This document shows, in pieces, positions 1 through 8,082 of a stretch of 42,478 bases of DNA. The translations under genes were made by a program, and so were the position numbers. How positions within the stretch are numbered: position 1 is the stretch's first letter; the number at the start of each line of letters is the position of its first letter. The notes below the pieces were generated by a model that worked only from the letters and a program-made list of their open reading frames with translations, searched no databases and was not told the DNA's origin. The DNA comes from Chthoniobacter flavus (GTDB lineage: Bacteria > Verrucomicrobiota > Verrucomicrobiia > Chthoniobacterales > Terrimicrobiaceae): NCBI GenBank assembly GCA_945883435.1, contig CAMCXK010000024.1, forward strand, positions 1 through 42,478, written 5' to 3'.

Positions 1-1505
1 AGGCCGAAGCGGCGTTTCAAGCGGCCCCGGATCCAGCGGCTGAATGCGGCGGAGGCGAGGCTGCCCGCCACAAGAATGGCGAGGGCCACAGCCAGCATGC
101 CGAGCGTGACGGTGCTCGGGCGCTGCACGATCTGGCCGTTGACAAGCACCGAGTCGTTGAGAGTGAGGAGTTCGGTGTTCCAAAGGCTGCCCATGTGAAT
201 GCCGATGGAGGCGGCCGCGAGGTCGAGGTTTTTTCCGAGGCCGAGAGCCTTCAATTTCGTGTTGAAATCGTCCTTTGCCAAAGTGGCGAGCTCGACAAGG
301 GTCGAGAAGCTGTTTTCCCAGCGCGAGAGGGTGGCATCCTCCTGGTCGAAGGCCTTCTCGACGTAGGTCCGGAGGGCCGCGGCAGGCGGAGTGTCGGAGG
401 CATTGAGAATAAGTCCGGCTTGGCGGCGGCGCTCCTGAAGTTTGGCGCGAAGGCTCGTGACAAGCGGTTGCCAGGTCTGGATATCGATCTGGCGGTCGTC
501 CAGGGCGCGGCCGATCTGGTCGACGAGGGGCGCCTTGTCCGTGTTCCAGAGGTCGTGGCGTTGCTGCCAGATCTGGTTTGAAAACATCACTACCACGCGG
601 TGATACTCCATGAGGAGAAGCTGGTTTTGAAGGCTGTCGGCGAGGAGTTTCGTCAAGTCCGTGTCGGATTTGGCGGGATTCGAGGAGGGGAACTTCTGGA
701 TTTGGCGTTCGATCGATTCGATTTGCGAGTCGAAGGCCAGCTCCGACTGCCTGTTGGATTCCAGCTCCGCGTCAAGCACGCTGGCGGGGAACGAGACACG
801 GCCCGCGAGGCTGTTCACCAAAGTGCGTGCGAGTGTGATGCGGTCTTTTTGAAGGGCGACATCGACCTCCCACCGGCTGCGGTCGGCGCGGGTGGCATGC
901 TCTTGGAAGGCGGCTTCAACGCGGGCTTTTTGCAGGGTGATGAGCCAGGCTTCGCGCGGCGCGGGATTCGGGTTGTTGGATTCGAGTGTTTGAAGGCGGG
1001 TTTGCTCGCGCTTGAGACGGTCAAACGCGGCGCTCTCCTGGGCTGCCCGGGAGGCGCCGATTTTGTTAAGGGCATCGAGCCAGTTTTCCGCCTGCCAGAG
1101 GTTCAATCGCGCGTTGTCGAGCATTTCCAATCCGTTTTCCGGGGTCGGGTCGGGGTTCTCGAAACCGCGAATCGCCTCCTGAGTGGCTGCGAGTTGGGTT
1201 TTAAGAACTCCGGTGGCATTTTTGGCGTCGGCGGAAACCGCGCGCATTTCCACAATCACTCCGAGGAGGGTGAGGTATTCCCGGTATTCCTCGGGCGAGG
1301 CGGCGCTGGATTTGGAAAATTCCTCGTAGCCCGCCTCGGTGGCCGTGGTGAGAAGTTTTTGCCAGTCCGGACTGGAGGCGGGGGTGGATTCCACGGCGGG
1401 TTTCTGCGGGTGTTCGGCCTGGAGTCCGCAGGCGGAGCACAGGAGTAGCAGTGTTGCCAGCAGGCGGGAGCGGAATGCCGGGGGGCGAAGAATTGGGATT
1501 GCCAT
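1..1505 (-). CDS. MscS-family mechanosensitive channel, N-terminal part (runs off the left edge)
   Basis: The minus strand is open from an ATG at 1505 to the window edge, about 501 codons. Residues 1-30 look like a signal peptide (Leu-rich core ending near Ala-Glu-His). Residues 30-470 are a long, Gln/Glu/Lys-rich, mainly helical region with coiled-coil character. A hydrophobic segment follows at about 470-493 and then a basic stretch (RWIRGRLKRRFG). A large periplasmic helical domain followed by a helix and a basic linker is the layout of MscK/KefA-like relatives of MscS, which release solutes on hypo-osmotic shock from the inner membrane. The MscS pore and beta domain lie outside the window, so the family call rests on this N-terminal layout and on the typical sequence just before the pore helices. 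It diverges from rpmE, with 38 bp between start codons. Confidence 0.72.
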   Translation of the reverse strand, partial: MAIPILRPPAFRSRLLATLLLLCSACGLQAEHPQKPAVESTPASSPDWQKLLTTATEAGYEEFSKSSAASPEEYREYLTLLGVIVEMRAVSADAKNATGVLKTQLAATQEAIRGFENPDPTPENGLEMLDNARLNLWQAENWLDALNKIGASRAAQESAAFDRLKREQTRLQTLESNNPNPAPREAWLITLQKARVEAAFQEHATRADRSRWEVDVALQKDRITLARTLVNSLAGRVSFPASVLDAELESNRQSELAFDSQIESIERQIQKFPSSNPAKSDTDLTKLLADSLQNQLLLMEYHRVVVMFSNQIWQQRHDLWNTDKAPLVDQIGRALDDRQIDIQTWQPLVTSLRAKLQERRRQAGLILNASDTPPAAALRTYVEKAFDQEDATLSRWENSFSTLVELATLAKDDFNTKLKALGLGKNLDLAAASIGIHMGSLWNTELLTLNDSVLVNGQIVQRPSTVTLGMLAVALAILVAGSLASAAFSRWIRGRLKRRFG

Positions 1506-1543
1506 GGTGCGATTGGCCACTATCTTAAACCCTCTTTGCAAGA

Positions 1544-1771
1544 ATGAAGCCAGAAATCCATCCCGATTACCAAGAAAGCCAGATCGTGTGTGCCTGCGGC
1601 ACGACCTATCACACGCGTTCCACCCGTCAAAACATCAAGCTGGGCATTTGCGCAGCCTGCCATCCGTTTTTCACCGGCGAGCAGAAGTTCGTGGACACGG
1701 CCGGACGCGTCGACAAGTTCAAGCAGCGCTATGGCACCGTGCGTGTGGCGCGGGCCGCGAAGAAGGCCTGA
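1544..1771 (+). CDS. rpmE: 50S ribosomal protein L31 (zinc-binding form)
   Basis: 75 aa, the normal length for bacterial L31. It begins MKPEIHPDY, as in most L31 proteins, and carries the Cys pairs of the zinc-binding C+ form (VCACG near residue 17, ICAACHPFFTG near 35-45). The C-terminus is basic (RVARAAKKA). L31 bridges the 50S central protuberance and the 30S head. In other bacteria the C+ form is replaced by a C- paralogue under zinc limitation; no such paralogue is present here. The ATG at 1544 gives the exact family N-terminus. The gene sits 60 bp before prfA, an order common in bacteria, but a strong terminator lies between them. Confidence 0.95.
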   Translation: MKPEIHPDYQESQIVCACGTTYHTRSTRQNIKLGICAACHPFFTGEQKFVDTAGRVDKFKQRYGTVRVARAAKKA

Positions 1772-1790
1772 CCTTCTTCAACCGATTTCA

Positions 1791-1827
1791 ACGGTAACCA
1801 AGCCCCTGCGGTTTGGTTACCGTTTTT
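1791..1827 (+). terminator. Rho-independent terminator after rpmE
   Basis: A perfect 11-bp inverted repeat (ACGGTAACCAA at 1791-1801, TTGGTTACCGT at 1813-1823, 11-nt loop) runs straight into a T tract at 1823-1827. It lies 20 bp after the rpmE stop and only 3 nt before the chosen prfA ATG, so most rpmE transcripts should end here. Transcripts that read through would carry a hairpin directly in front of the prfA start. Confidence 0.85.
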
Positions 1828-1830
1828 CAC

Positions 1831-2907
1831 ATGGACTTCGAACCTCTCATCGAGCGCAAGCGGCGGCGCTTCGAGGAACTCGAGCGGGAAATCGCGGAAC
1901 CCGGACTTTTTGACAATGCGCCGCGCGCCCGGGAGGTTTTGCGCGAGCACGGATCGACGCGCGATTTGCTTGACCTCTGGAGCCGGCTTTCCAAGGCCCG
2001 GAGGGAGCTGGAGGAAAACAGGGAGTTGTCGGCCGGAGCAGACCGCGAGTTGGCAACCATGGCGGTGGAGGAGATTCCGCAACTCGAGTCCGCCATTCCC
2101 GGATTGGAGCGCGCGGTTCTGGTCGCGCTTCTTCCGCCCGAGCCCGATGAAGACCGGGATGCGATTGTGGAAATCCGTGCCGGCACCGGAGGAACAGAAG
2201 CCGCGTTGTTCGCGGCGGATCTGTTTCGCATGTATGGCCGCTATGCGGATTCGCTGGGGTTGCGAGTTGAGGAGATGGAATCGAGTCCCGCGGATCTGGG
2301 CGGTCTTCGCGAAGTGATTTTTCGGATTTCGGGGGCCTCTGTTTTTCGACGTTTCCGCTATGAAAGCGGTGTGCACCGGGTGCAGCGTGTTCCCGCCACC
2401 GAGGCCCAGGGGCGCATCCATACGTCCACCGCGACGGTGGCGGTTTTGCCCGAGGCGGAGGAGGTGGATTTGGAACTCAAGCCCGAGGACTTGCGGATCG
2501 AGGTGTGCCGCGCCGGAGGGCCCGGGGGGCAGGGAGTCAACACGACGGACTCGGCGGTGCAGGTGCTGCACATTCCCACGGGGCGGATCGTCCGTTGTCA
2601 GGACGGCCGCAGTCAGCAAAAAAACAAGGAGGCGGCCCTCAAAATCATGCGTTCCCGGTTGCTCGAAGACAAACGCCGCGAGGAGGAGGAGAAGTATTCC
2701 GCCCATCGACGGAGCCTGATCGGCGGCGGAGGCCGCGAGGAGAAAATCCGCACCTACAACTTCGCCGAAAACCGCGTCACCGACCACCGCATCAAACTCT
2801 CGCTTTACTCCCTCGACCGGTTTCTGGAAGGGGAGATCGGTTCGCTGGTGGAAGCACTTCAAACCAGCGACATCGAGCAGAGGCTTCGCGACGCAGGCAT
2901 GGCTTGA
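1831..2907 (+). CDS. prfA: Peptide chain release factor 1
   Basis: 358 aa, the usual RF1 length. RF1 recognises UAA and UAG in the ribosomal A site and triggers peptide release. The stop-codon recognition tripeptide of the RF1 type (PAT in RVPATEAQGRIHTS) and the catalytic GGQ loop (GGPGGQGVNTTDSAVQ) are both present, followed by the conserved SQQKNKEAA and RTYNFAENRVTDHRI segments. An in-frame TTG at 1813 would add six residues but lies inside the upstream terminator hairpin; the ATG at 1831 gives the family-typical N-terminus and is preferred. No Shine-Dalgarno sequence is evident. No prmC methyltransferase gene follows. Confidence 0.95.
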   Translation: MDFEPLIERKRRRFEELEREIAEPGLFDNAPRAREVLREHGSTRDLLDLWSRLSKARRELEENRELSAGADRELATMAVEEIPQLESAIPGLERAVLVALLPPEPDEDRDAIVEIRAGTGGTEAALFAADLFRMYGRYADSLGLRVEEMESSPADLGGLREVIFRISGASVFRRFRYESGVHRVQRVPATEAQGRIHTSTATVAVLPEAEEVDLELKPEDLRIEVCRAGGPGGQGVNTTDSAVQVLHIPTGRIVRCQDGRSQQKNKEAALKIMRSRLLEDKRREEEEKYSAHRRSLIGGGGREEKIRTYNFAENRVTDHRIKLSLYSLDRFLEGEIGSLVEALQTSDIEQRLRDAGMA

Positions 2908-2996
2908 TTTTTCAGGATGTTCGACGGATTCGTGCAAATAATTCGCTTGTCGCGCCTCTGCGAATCCGCAAGCAATCACGCCCTGCAGGCTCATTT

Positions 2997-4667
2997 ATGA
3001 ATTCCGACTCCGAAAACCCCACCGATCTTTCCGGACTGGAAATGGATCTTCTCAAAAGCCTTCAGCCATCTTGGGTGAAAGACGACCCGTCCTCGGTCCC
3101 GGATCTGCGCCATTTTTCGGACGACCGGAGGGACGAACGGGAGGGGGGGCGCGGGAGGGATGGTTTTTCCTCTCCCCGCCGGTCCGCCAAGCCCCGCGGA
3201 GATCGTGCCGAGGGCCGTTCCCAACGCGGGGACCGTCGGGAACCAGCGCGCCAAGGGGAACGCCGCGGTGCGCCGCGCGATCGTCGTGACGGTCCGCCGC
3301 GCAGGGACGGGGGAGGCCCCCGGGAGCGGGAACCGCGCGAAGAGCGGTTGCCGATGCTGGCGGGCTGGGAGGTGAAATTCGTTCCTGAACCTCGTGGAGT
3401 CGAAGGCTTGTTGAAGCAGATCAAATCCTCGGCCAAAGCCTATGGTCTTTTTGATTTGGCCCGTCTGGTTCTTGAGAAATCACCACGTTACTCGGTTTCC
3501 TTCGAGCACAAGGACGGTCCGGCTTTGTTCCAGTGTGTCGAGGACGGCACGCTCTGGCTTTCGCAACGCGACGCGGTGGCCCATGTCCTGGCCAGCCATC
3601 TGGATCGTTTTTATTCCACCGAGAAGATCACTGTGGAAGCGCCCAAAGGCATCTATCCCGTCATTGCGCAATGTGGCATGAGCGGGGTCTTTCTGGGACC
3701 TCCGAACCACCACGACTACCAGCTGCAACTGCGGAAAGTCCATGCCGAGCGTTTTGCCAATGTTCCCTTCGATATTTACAAAGCCCGGATCCGCATGCTG
3801 CGGGACGAGGAGTCGATCCAGAAGTGGAAGGAGCAACAAACCAGCCGGCTTGTCTACCGTCCCTTGCCCGCTTTGGCGCCTGAGCCCGGGGCCCAGGCCT
3901 CGCCGGTCGATGCGGCGGCGTCCGCCGAAACCCCGGCTTCTCCGGAGGTTGCGGCCCATGATCCAGTCACCGCTCCGGTCGAGGTCCCGCCTGATCTGCC
4001 GGAGGAGGGGGGCGGTGAACCGGTCGCTGCCTTGCCGCATCTGAAGGATCTTGCCGAGGTCGAAACCCACTTCATGGCTCACCACGCCTCGGAAGCGGTG
4101 ATTCCGGCTCCCGGGAATTTCACGGTGTCCGGGCCTGCGGCGGTGAACGACTCCGCTCCGGCCGTGCTGGTTTTTGTGCGTCAGGAATTGGACCGCTTGA
4201 TCCGCTTTCCGCTGCCGATCACGCATGGCATGAGCCAGCAGTTCGTCGCCGGGGGGCTTCAAATTTTCAAGGCGCACGACAATGTGACCTACGTGTCGGT
4301 GGCCCGGCCCAAGGCGCTCGACCGCCAGGCCACGCCGGTTTCGGAGAGTCTGGCCGCCATTTTGGATTATCTCGAGTCGCACGCGGGCCAGAGCCGGGCG
4401 GATCAGTGGAAGGGTTTGCTCTCGCTTCCCACCCTGCCGGCGGAGGAGTCCCTCAAGGAGCCGGCATTGTTGCGCGATTTTCACTGGCTCCTGTTGCAAG
4501 GCCATGTGGTGGATTACGCCACCAAGGGTCTGGAGCTTCCGAAACGCGGCACTCCCCGCCCTGTCAAGGAGACGCCCAGCGCCATTTCCTCACCCGCCTC
4601 CACATCGCGGGGTGGGGAGGCGGGTTTGGGAGACGCGGACACGCCTGAGCCCGTCCACGGGAATTAG
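2997..4667 (+). CDS. Hypothetical protein with disordered Arg/Gly-rich N-terminus
   Basis: 556 aa from the ATG at 2997. Residues 40-115 are an Arg/Gly/Asp-rich low-complexity stretch of the kind often seen in RNA-associated proteins. Residues 120-290 look folded (start LAGWEVKFVPEPRGVEGLL). A Pro/Ala/Glu-rich linker follows at about 295-370, then a second folded region to about 520 with an acidic to basic tail. There is no signal peptide and no membrane segment. I do not recognise a named domain. It begins 89 bp after prfA on the same strand and its stop overlaps the end of the convergent truncated thrS by 4 bp. A 10-bp inverted repeat (4592-4601 with 4616-4625) lies inside the last codons. 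Confidence 0.75.
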   Translation: MNSDSENPTDLSGLEMDLLKSLQPSWVKDDPSSVPDLRHFSDDRRDEREGGRGRDGFSSPRRSAKPRGDRAEGRSQRGDRREPARQGERRGAPRDRRDGPPRRDGGGPREREPREERLPMLAGWEVKFVPEPRGVEGLLKQIKSSAKAYGLFDLARLVLEKSPRYSVSFEHKDGPALFQCVEDGTLWLSQRDAVAHVLASHLDRFYSTEKITVEAPKGIYPVIAQCGMSGVFLGPPNHHDYQLQLRKVHAERFANVPFDIYKARIRMLRDEESIQKWKEQQTSRLVYRPLPALAPEPGAQASPVDAAASAETPASPEVAAHDPVTAPVEVPPDLPEEGGGEPVAALPHLKDLAEVETHFMAHHASEAVIPAPGNFTVSGPAAVNDSAPAVLVFVRQELDRLIRFPLPITHGMSQQFVAGGLQIFKAHDNVTYVSVARPKALDRQATPVSESLAAILDYLESHAGQSRADQWKGLLSLPTLPAEESLKEPALLRDFHWLLLQGHVVDYATKGLELPKRGTPRPVKETPSAISSPASTSRGGEAGLGDADTPEPVHGN

Positions 4668-5563
4668 ACGGGCCCCGTGGGGAGGGAGGAGAGTTTTTCC
4701 TTTAAAACACGGGCCCGGTTCTCGAGGCGCGCCCGCTCCTCCCGGTGCTCGTCCATCTGCATCGCGGGAAACATGCTTTCCGCGTAGTAGGGCAAGTGGC
4801 CCGAGGTGAGATACATTTTTTCCTTGGCCAGATGGGGGGTGCGAACCCGCACATAGCCGGCGGCAAACTCGGTTTCCTTGGCGAGGTTTTCGAGTTCCTC
4901 CACAAGAACCGCTCCCTTGGGCAGCCAGAGTGGCATGCCGGGGCCGACGTATTCGGAATCGATGGCGTAGAGGCCCATTTCGGCTCCAATCTTGCGGTGG
5001 TCGCGTTTTTTCGCCTCTTCGAGCATCGTGAAATACTCCTCGAGGGCGGTTTTGTTTTTAAAGGCGGTGCCGTAAATGCGCTGGAGTTGGGGGTTGCGCT
5101 CGTCGCCCTTGTAATACGCGCTGGCGACGTGTGTGAGGCGGAAGGCTCCAATATTGCCGGTGCGCATCACGTGGGGACCTGCGCACAGGTCGGTGAAATC
5201 ACCATTCCGGTAGAGTGTGATCGTCTCGCCCTCGGGAATGTTTTCGAGAATGTCCAGCTTGAAGCGCGAGGCGGTCGGCCGGGCGGACAGTGCGGCCAAC
5301 TCGCCGCGGCGGGCCATTTCCAAGGCGTCGGTGCGGGAGATTTCCACGCGCTCGAACACATGGTTGGCCTTGGTTTCTTTTTTCATCTCCTCCTCGATGC
5401 GGGCGAAGTCGTCGGGTGAGATGCGGTGCGGGAGATCGACGTCGTAGTAAAATCCGTTTTCCACCGGCGGACCGGCGGCGAATTGGGCCTCGGGCCAAAT
5501 GCGCAGGATCGCCGTGGCGAGGACGTGGGCGGCGGAGTGGCGGATGCGTTCGAGTTCGGTCAT
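4664..5563 (-). pseudogene. thrS: Threonyl-tRNA synthetase, truncated after the editing domain and motif 1
   Basis: 299 aa, against about 580-650 for complete ThrRS. There is no TGS domain; the protein opens directly at the second (editing) domain. That domain is complete with its metal-site residues H9, H13, C127 and H131 (HSAAHV and DLCAGPHVM). The start of the class II catalytic core follows, through the motif 1 region (GPGMPLWLPKGAVL) to YAESMFPAMQMDEH. The sequence then changes to a short coiled-coil-like tail and stops. Motifs 2 and 3, the zinc-site Cys of the catalytic core and the anticodon domain are missing, and no continuation is readable in any frame past 4664. It cannot charge tRNA as written. 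It could be a decayed gene, a free-standing tRNA-Thr editing protein, or an assembly joint. Its ATG overlaps the Trm112 stop (ATGA). Confidence 0.85.
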
Positions 5564-5793
5564 CGGGAAGTGGTGGTGGAGCGGGATTTTCGCAAGGAAA
5601 TGGCGGCTTCGGGAACAAGTCGGGGGATGCCATCCTCGACAGGGTAGGCGACGGCGCGGTCGGATCGGATCCAGGCATCAAGGATGCCTTCCAAGCCGGG
5701 GCGCTTGTGCATGGCCGTCAACTCGGCTTCTGTGGCCGGGCGCAAACGCTTTCGCGTAAGCGGACACACAAAGAAATCTCCGGGTTCGGACAT
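5560..5793 (-). CDS. Trm112-family (UPF0434) small protein
   Basis: 77 aa. The shape is that of Trm112-like proteins: an N-terminal CP motif (FVCPLTRKRL), a central helix, and the YPVEDGIPRLVPEAA ending that is the family hallmark. Trm112 proteins act as small partners that activate methyltransferases, mainly ones modifying tRNA, rRNA or release factors. Only the first Cys of the usual zinc set is seen, which is common in the bacterial branch. The last residues (SLRKSRSTTTSR) are basic and likely disordered. It sits one base after moeB and its stop overlaps the thrS start, so the three genes form a tight minus-strand operon. Confidence 0.82.
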   Translation of the reverse strand: MSEPGDFFVCPLTRKRLRPATEAELTAMHKRPGLEGILDAWIRSDRAVAYPVEDGIPRLVPEAAISLRKSRSTTTSR

Positions 5794-5794
5794 G

Positions 5795-6982
5795 TCAATA
5801 TTTCGGAACGGCGGGATCGATGCGATCGGACCAGGCGAGAATGCCGCCGGCGACGTTCAGAAGCTTTGAAAAGCCGGCTTTTTGCAGATGCCGCACTGCC
5901 GTGGCGCTGCGCCCTCCGACTTTGCAATGGATCACGATTTCGTCGGCGCTGTCGAGTTCGCTCATGCGCGAGGGAAGTTCCCCGAGCGGGAGGAGTTTGG
6001 CACCGGGGATGCGGGCGATGTCCCATTCATAAGGTTCCCGCACATCGAGCAGCACGAATTTCTCACCCCGGTCGAGGCGGCCCTTCAGATCCTCCACGGT
6101 GATTTCAGGCACGGGTTGCTCGGCCTCCTCCTCCGCGCGCGCTTGGGGAATGCCGCAGAACACCTCGTAGTCGATCAACTCGGTGATCGTGGGGTTGGCG
6201 GAGCACACCGGGCAGGCCGGATCCTTGCGCACCTTGAATTCGCGGAATTTCATTTTAAGCGCGTCGAAGTGCACCAGCCGGCCGATCAGCGGCTCGCCGA
6301 TTCCCACGATCAGCTTGATGGCTTCGATCGCCTGCATCACTCCGATCACGCCGGGCAGAACCCCCAGCACACCGCCTTCCGCGCAGCTGGGCACCATTCC
6401 CGGTGGCGGCGGTTCGGGATAAAGACACCGGTAACATGGTCCTCCAAGCACCGGCGCGAACACCGTGCACTGGCCGTCGAATCGAAAAATCGAGCCATAC
6501 ACATTCGGCTTCTTGAGGAACACGCACACATCGTTTGAGAGGTAGCGCGTCGGGAAATTGTCGGTGCCGTCGATCACGAGATCGTAGGGCGCCACGAGTT
6601 CCATGGCGTTGTCCGCCTGAAAGAGCGCGTCGTGCAGAACCACTTGGACATTCGGGTTCACCTCCTTGATGCGGTCACGCGCGCTGTTCAGCTTTTTGCG
6701 GCCGACGTCCTTCGTGCCGTGCAAAATTTGGCGCTGCAGATTCGAGTAGTCCACCACATCGAAATCCACCAGTCCCAGCGTGCCCACACCCGCTGCCGCC
6801 AAATAAAGGGCGATCGGTGAACCGAGTCCCCCGGTGCCGATACAGAGCACCTTCGCAGCCTTCAAGCGTTTCTGGCCCTCCATCGTGACCTCGGGCATGA
6901 TCAGGTGGCGCGAGTAGCGGGCGATTTCGTCATTGGAAAACTCCACTTCCGAATAGCGGGATGGATCAAGAATGCTCGTCAT
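5795..6982 (-). CDS. moeB: MoeB/ThiF-type adenylyltransferase with C-terminal rhodanese domain
   Basis: 395 aa from the ATG at 6982, the normal length for the MoeZ/MoeBR type. Residues 15-265 form the E1-like fold: nucleotide loop GTGGLG (49-54), DGTDNFPTRY, the zinc pairs CYRC and CPVC, and a Cys before the crossover loop (SCAEGG). Residues 285-395 form a rhodanese domain with active-site loop HCKVGGRSA (Cys 353). Such proteins adenylate the C-terminal Gly of small sulfur carriers (MoaD, ThiS and relatives) and load them with sulfur for molybdopterin, thiamine or cysteine synthesis. The partner carrier is not in the window, so the exact pathway is open. The frame stays open upstream to 7363, but MTSILDPSRYSEVEFSNDE is the family-typical start. 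First gene of the moeB-trm112-thrS operon. Confidence 0.9.
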   Translation of the reverse strand: MTSILDPSRYSEVEFSNDEIARYSRHLIMPEVTMEGQKRLKAAKVLCIGTGGLGSPIALYLAAAGVGTLGLVDFDVVDYSNLQRQILHGTKDVGRKKLNSARDRIKEVNPNVQVVLHDALFQADNAMELVAPYDLVIDGTDNFPTRYLSNDVCVFLKKPNVYGSIFRFDGQCTVFAPVLGGPCYRCLYPEPPPPGMVPSCAEGGVLGVLPGVIGVMQAIEAIKLIVGIGEPLIGRLVHFDALKMKFREFKVRKDPACPVCSANPTITELIDYEVFCGIPQARAEEEAEQPVPEITVEDLKGRLDRGEKFVLLDVREPYEWDIARIPGAKLLPLGELPSRMSELDSADEIVIHCKVGGRSATAVRHLQKAGFSKLLNVAGGILAWSDRIDPAVPKY

Positions 6983-7359
6983 AAAATCAAAGGCCGCATA
7001 CCATGGCGCCCCCGCCCCCGCTTGGCAAGACTGCCGGCAATCAATCTTCGGCTTTCTGGCGAGCGACAGGAGATGTCGACCGCTGGCACCGCCACCGCGT
7101 GCTCGTCGCAGCGTTCGGAGCACGGTTTGGGTTGAAAAATCTTCGCGCAGGCGCGACTCTATAGAAAAGAGCAAAAAAGGTCCGCCCGCACCTTTGACAA
7201 CTCCCCGTCGCGGAATTCGAAACGAATTTCGAGGGCGTGTGATAAGTTTTGCCCGGCGACGCGTGCGAAGCGCCTTGGTAGCCAACAAATGTTTTTCATG
7301 CCGTCGCGACGGGGTATCTTCCGGCATCGTGGGGACATCGTCCTCCCGTCGAAACTTTT

Positions 7360-7480
7360 TCAAAGTTCCGCTACGCGTGCGAGCGAGCCAAAGGACACAA
7401 TAAACCTCTCCTGTTTATCCTGCTCATGCTGTCTTCCTGTCCAAAAATCCGGTTTCGGATTCAAAGTTCCGCCACGCGTG
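7360..7480 (+). repeat. Pair of 20-bp direct repeats flanking an interspersed repeat
   Basis: TCAAAGTTCCGCTACGCGTG at 7360-7379 recurs at 7461-7480 with one mismatch (C for T at position 13). The copies bracket the 62-bp interspersed element at 7400-7461, so this stretch could be the scar of an inserted repeat with duplicated ends, or a composite repeat unit. Confidence 0.7.
7400..7461 (-). repeat. Interspersed intergenic repeat, copy A
   Basis: On the minus strand this begins with a small hairpin (AATCCG, 4-nt loop, CGGATT) and continues with a purine-rich run containing GGATAAACAGGAGAGGTTTAT. Copy B at 23738-23798 is nearly the same over about 60 bp. Tandem-like CAGGA words within it resemble intergenic repeats common in environmental bacteria (from memory, not searched). 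Confidence 0.8.
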
Positions 7481-7484
7481 GGAT

Positions 7485-7748
7485 TCAATATCCGGTGTGG
7501 TAGCCGCTCAGGGATTTTTCGGCTGGCGGATGTTGGCCATAGCCGCCCGGAATGGAATCCTCGTTGAGCTTGTAGCTCTTCTCCCCGCGGGCGCGGGCAA
7601 GTTCCTGGGTGAGCAGGAACCTTGTGTAGTTCGAGAGACTGCCGAAGCCCATGCGCTCGGCCAATTCCCGCGCGTCCCGCGTCAATTCCGGTTCCAGCGA
7701 AATCCCCGCACTCTTGGATTTGCGCGCTATCGGCTTCTTCGGGTTCAT
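7485..7748 (-). CDS. Small ribbon-helix-helix-type protein
   Basis: 87 aa. The N-terminus is Lys/Arg-rich, followed by a strand-helix-helix pattern (KSAGISLEPELTRDARELAE, then SLSNYTRFLLTQELARA) like the fold of small CopG/Arc-type DNA-binding repressors. The C-terminal 30 residues are Gly/Pro/Tyr-rich. It is a relative of the divergent gene at 7855 (shared AGISL-x-PEL core). A TTG at 7757 would add three residues; the ATG at 7748 is preferred. Base composition is like the GC-rich host genes, not like the AT-rich block to the right. Likely a repressor or the DNA-binding half of a regulatory pair; no toxin gene is visible beside it. Confidence 0.65.
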   Translation of the reverse strand: MNPKKPIARKSKSAGISLEPELTRDARELAERMGFGSLSNYTRFLLTQELARARGEKSYKLNEDSIPGGYGQHPPAEKSLSGYHTGY

Positions 7749-7768
7749 GTCAAACAAAATAGCCGTTG

Positions 7769-7841
7769 CTCAATAATTGTCATTTTTTTAATCCGCAAAA
7801 AAATCAGAAAAAACTTCTTGCCAGCGAACTCAACAATTGGC
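7769..7841. promoter_or_regulatory. Two near-identical operator-like sites between the RHH genes
   Basis: CTCAATAATTGTC (7769-7781) and CTCAACAATTGGC (7829-7841) differ at two of 13 positions and each contains a CAA-N-A-TTG type near-palindrome. They lie 60 bp apart, one just before each of the two divergent RHH genes. RHH repressors often bind short palindromes in their own promoter, so autoregulation is a reasonable inference. The sequence between them is A/T-rich, as expected for divergent promoters. Confidence 0.4.
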
Positions 7842-7854
7842 AAGAGATGTGCCC

Positions 7855-8082
7855 GTGAGCCGCACTCGCATCGATCCTCTCCAAAAATCCACCGCCGCCG
7901 GCATTTCACTGCCTCCCGAACTGATCGCCGATGCCAAACGGCATGCCCGCGACCAAGGTCTGACGCTGTCCGGATACGTGCGCCTCCTCCTCCTCCGCGA
8001 AATCAAGGCGTTTCGGAATCATCCCTCGTCGCCCACCCAATCGCCATCACTGCAAAAAACAAACAATCCTGAAGATTTATGA
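7855..8082 (+). CDS. Small ribbon-helix-helix-type protein, coupled to terC
   Basis: About 75 aa from the GTG at 7855, which has an AAGAGA ribosome-binding-like site 8 nt upstream; a GTG at 7849 and a TTG at 7837 are in-frame alternatives. The core (AGISLPPELIADAKRHARDQ, then LSGYVRLLLLREIK) has the RHH strand-helix-helix pattern and matches the divergent neighbour. The last 20 residues are polar and likely flexible. Its TGA overlaps the terC ATG (ATGA), so it is translationally coupled to the ter block and is the best local candidate for its regulator. Composition changes from GC-rich to AT-rich right at this overlap. Confidence 0.65.
   Translation: MSRTRIDPLQKSTAAGISLPPELIADAKRHARDQGLTLSGYVRLLLLREIKAFRNHPSSPTQSPSLQKTNNPEDL

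Larger units (their letters stand above)
6983..7484. other. Gene-free spacer between moeB and the RHH gene
   Basis: About 500 bp with no convincing coding frame or tRNA. It should hold the moeB promoter, but I could not fix it. Its right half is made of short repeats: a 20-bp direct repeat and a 62-bp element with a second copy near 23740, both listed separately. Open frames here have no recognisable protein signal. Confidence 0.6.

Noticed and set aside
600-1448. 282-aa plus-strand open frame near the left edge
   Set aside because: It lies opposite a continuous minus-strand frame that starts with a signal peptide and reads as an MscS-type protein.
1729-2994. 421-aa minus-strand frame opposite prfA
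   Set aside because: prfA is beyond doubt; the antisense frame has no family signal.
4592-4625. Terminator for truncated thrS
   Set aside because: A 10-bp inverted repeat is present but no T tract follows on the minus strand.
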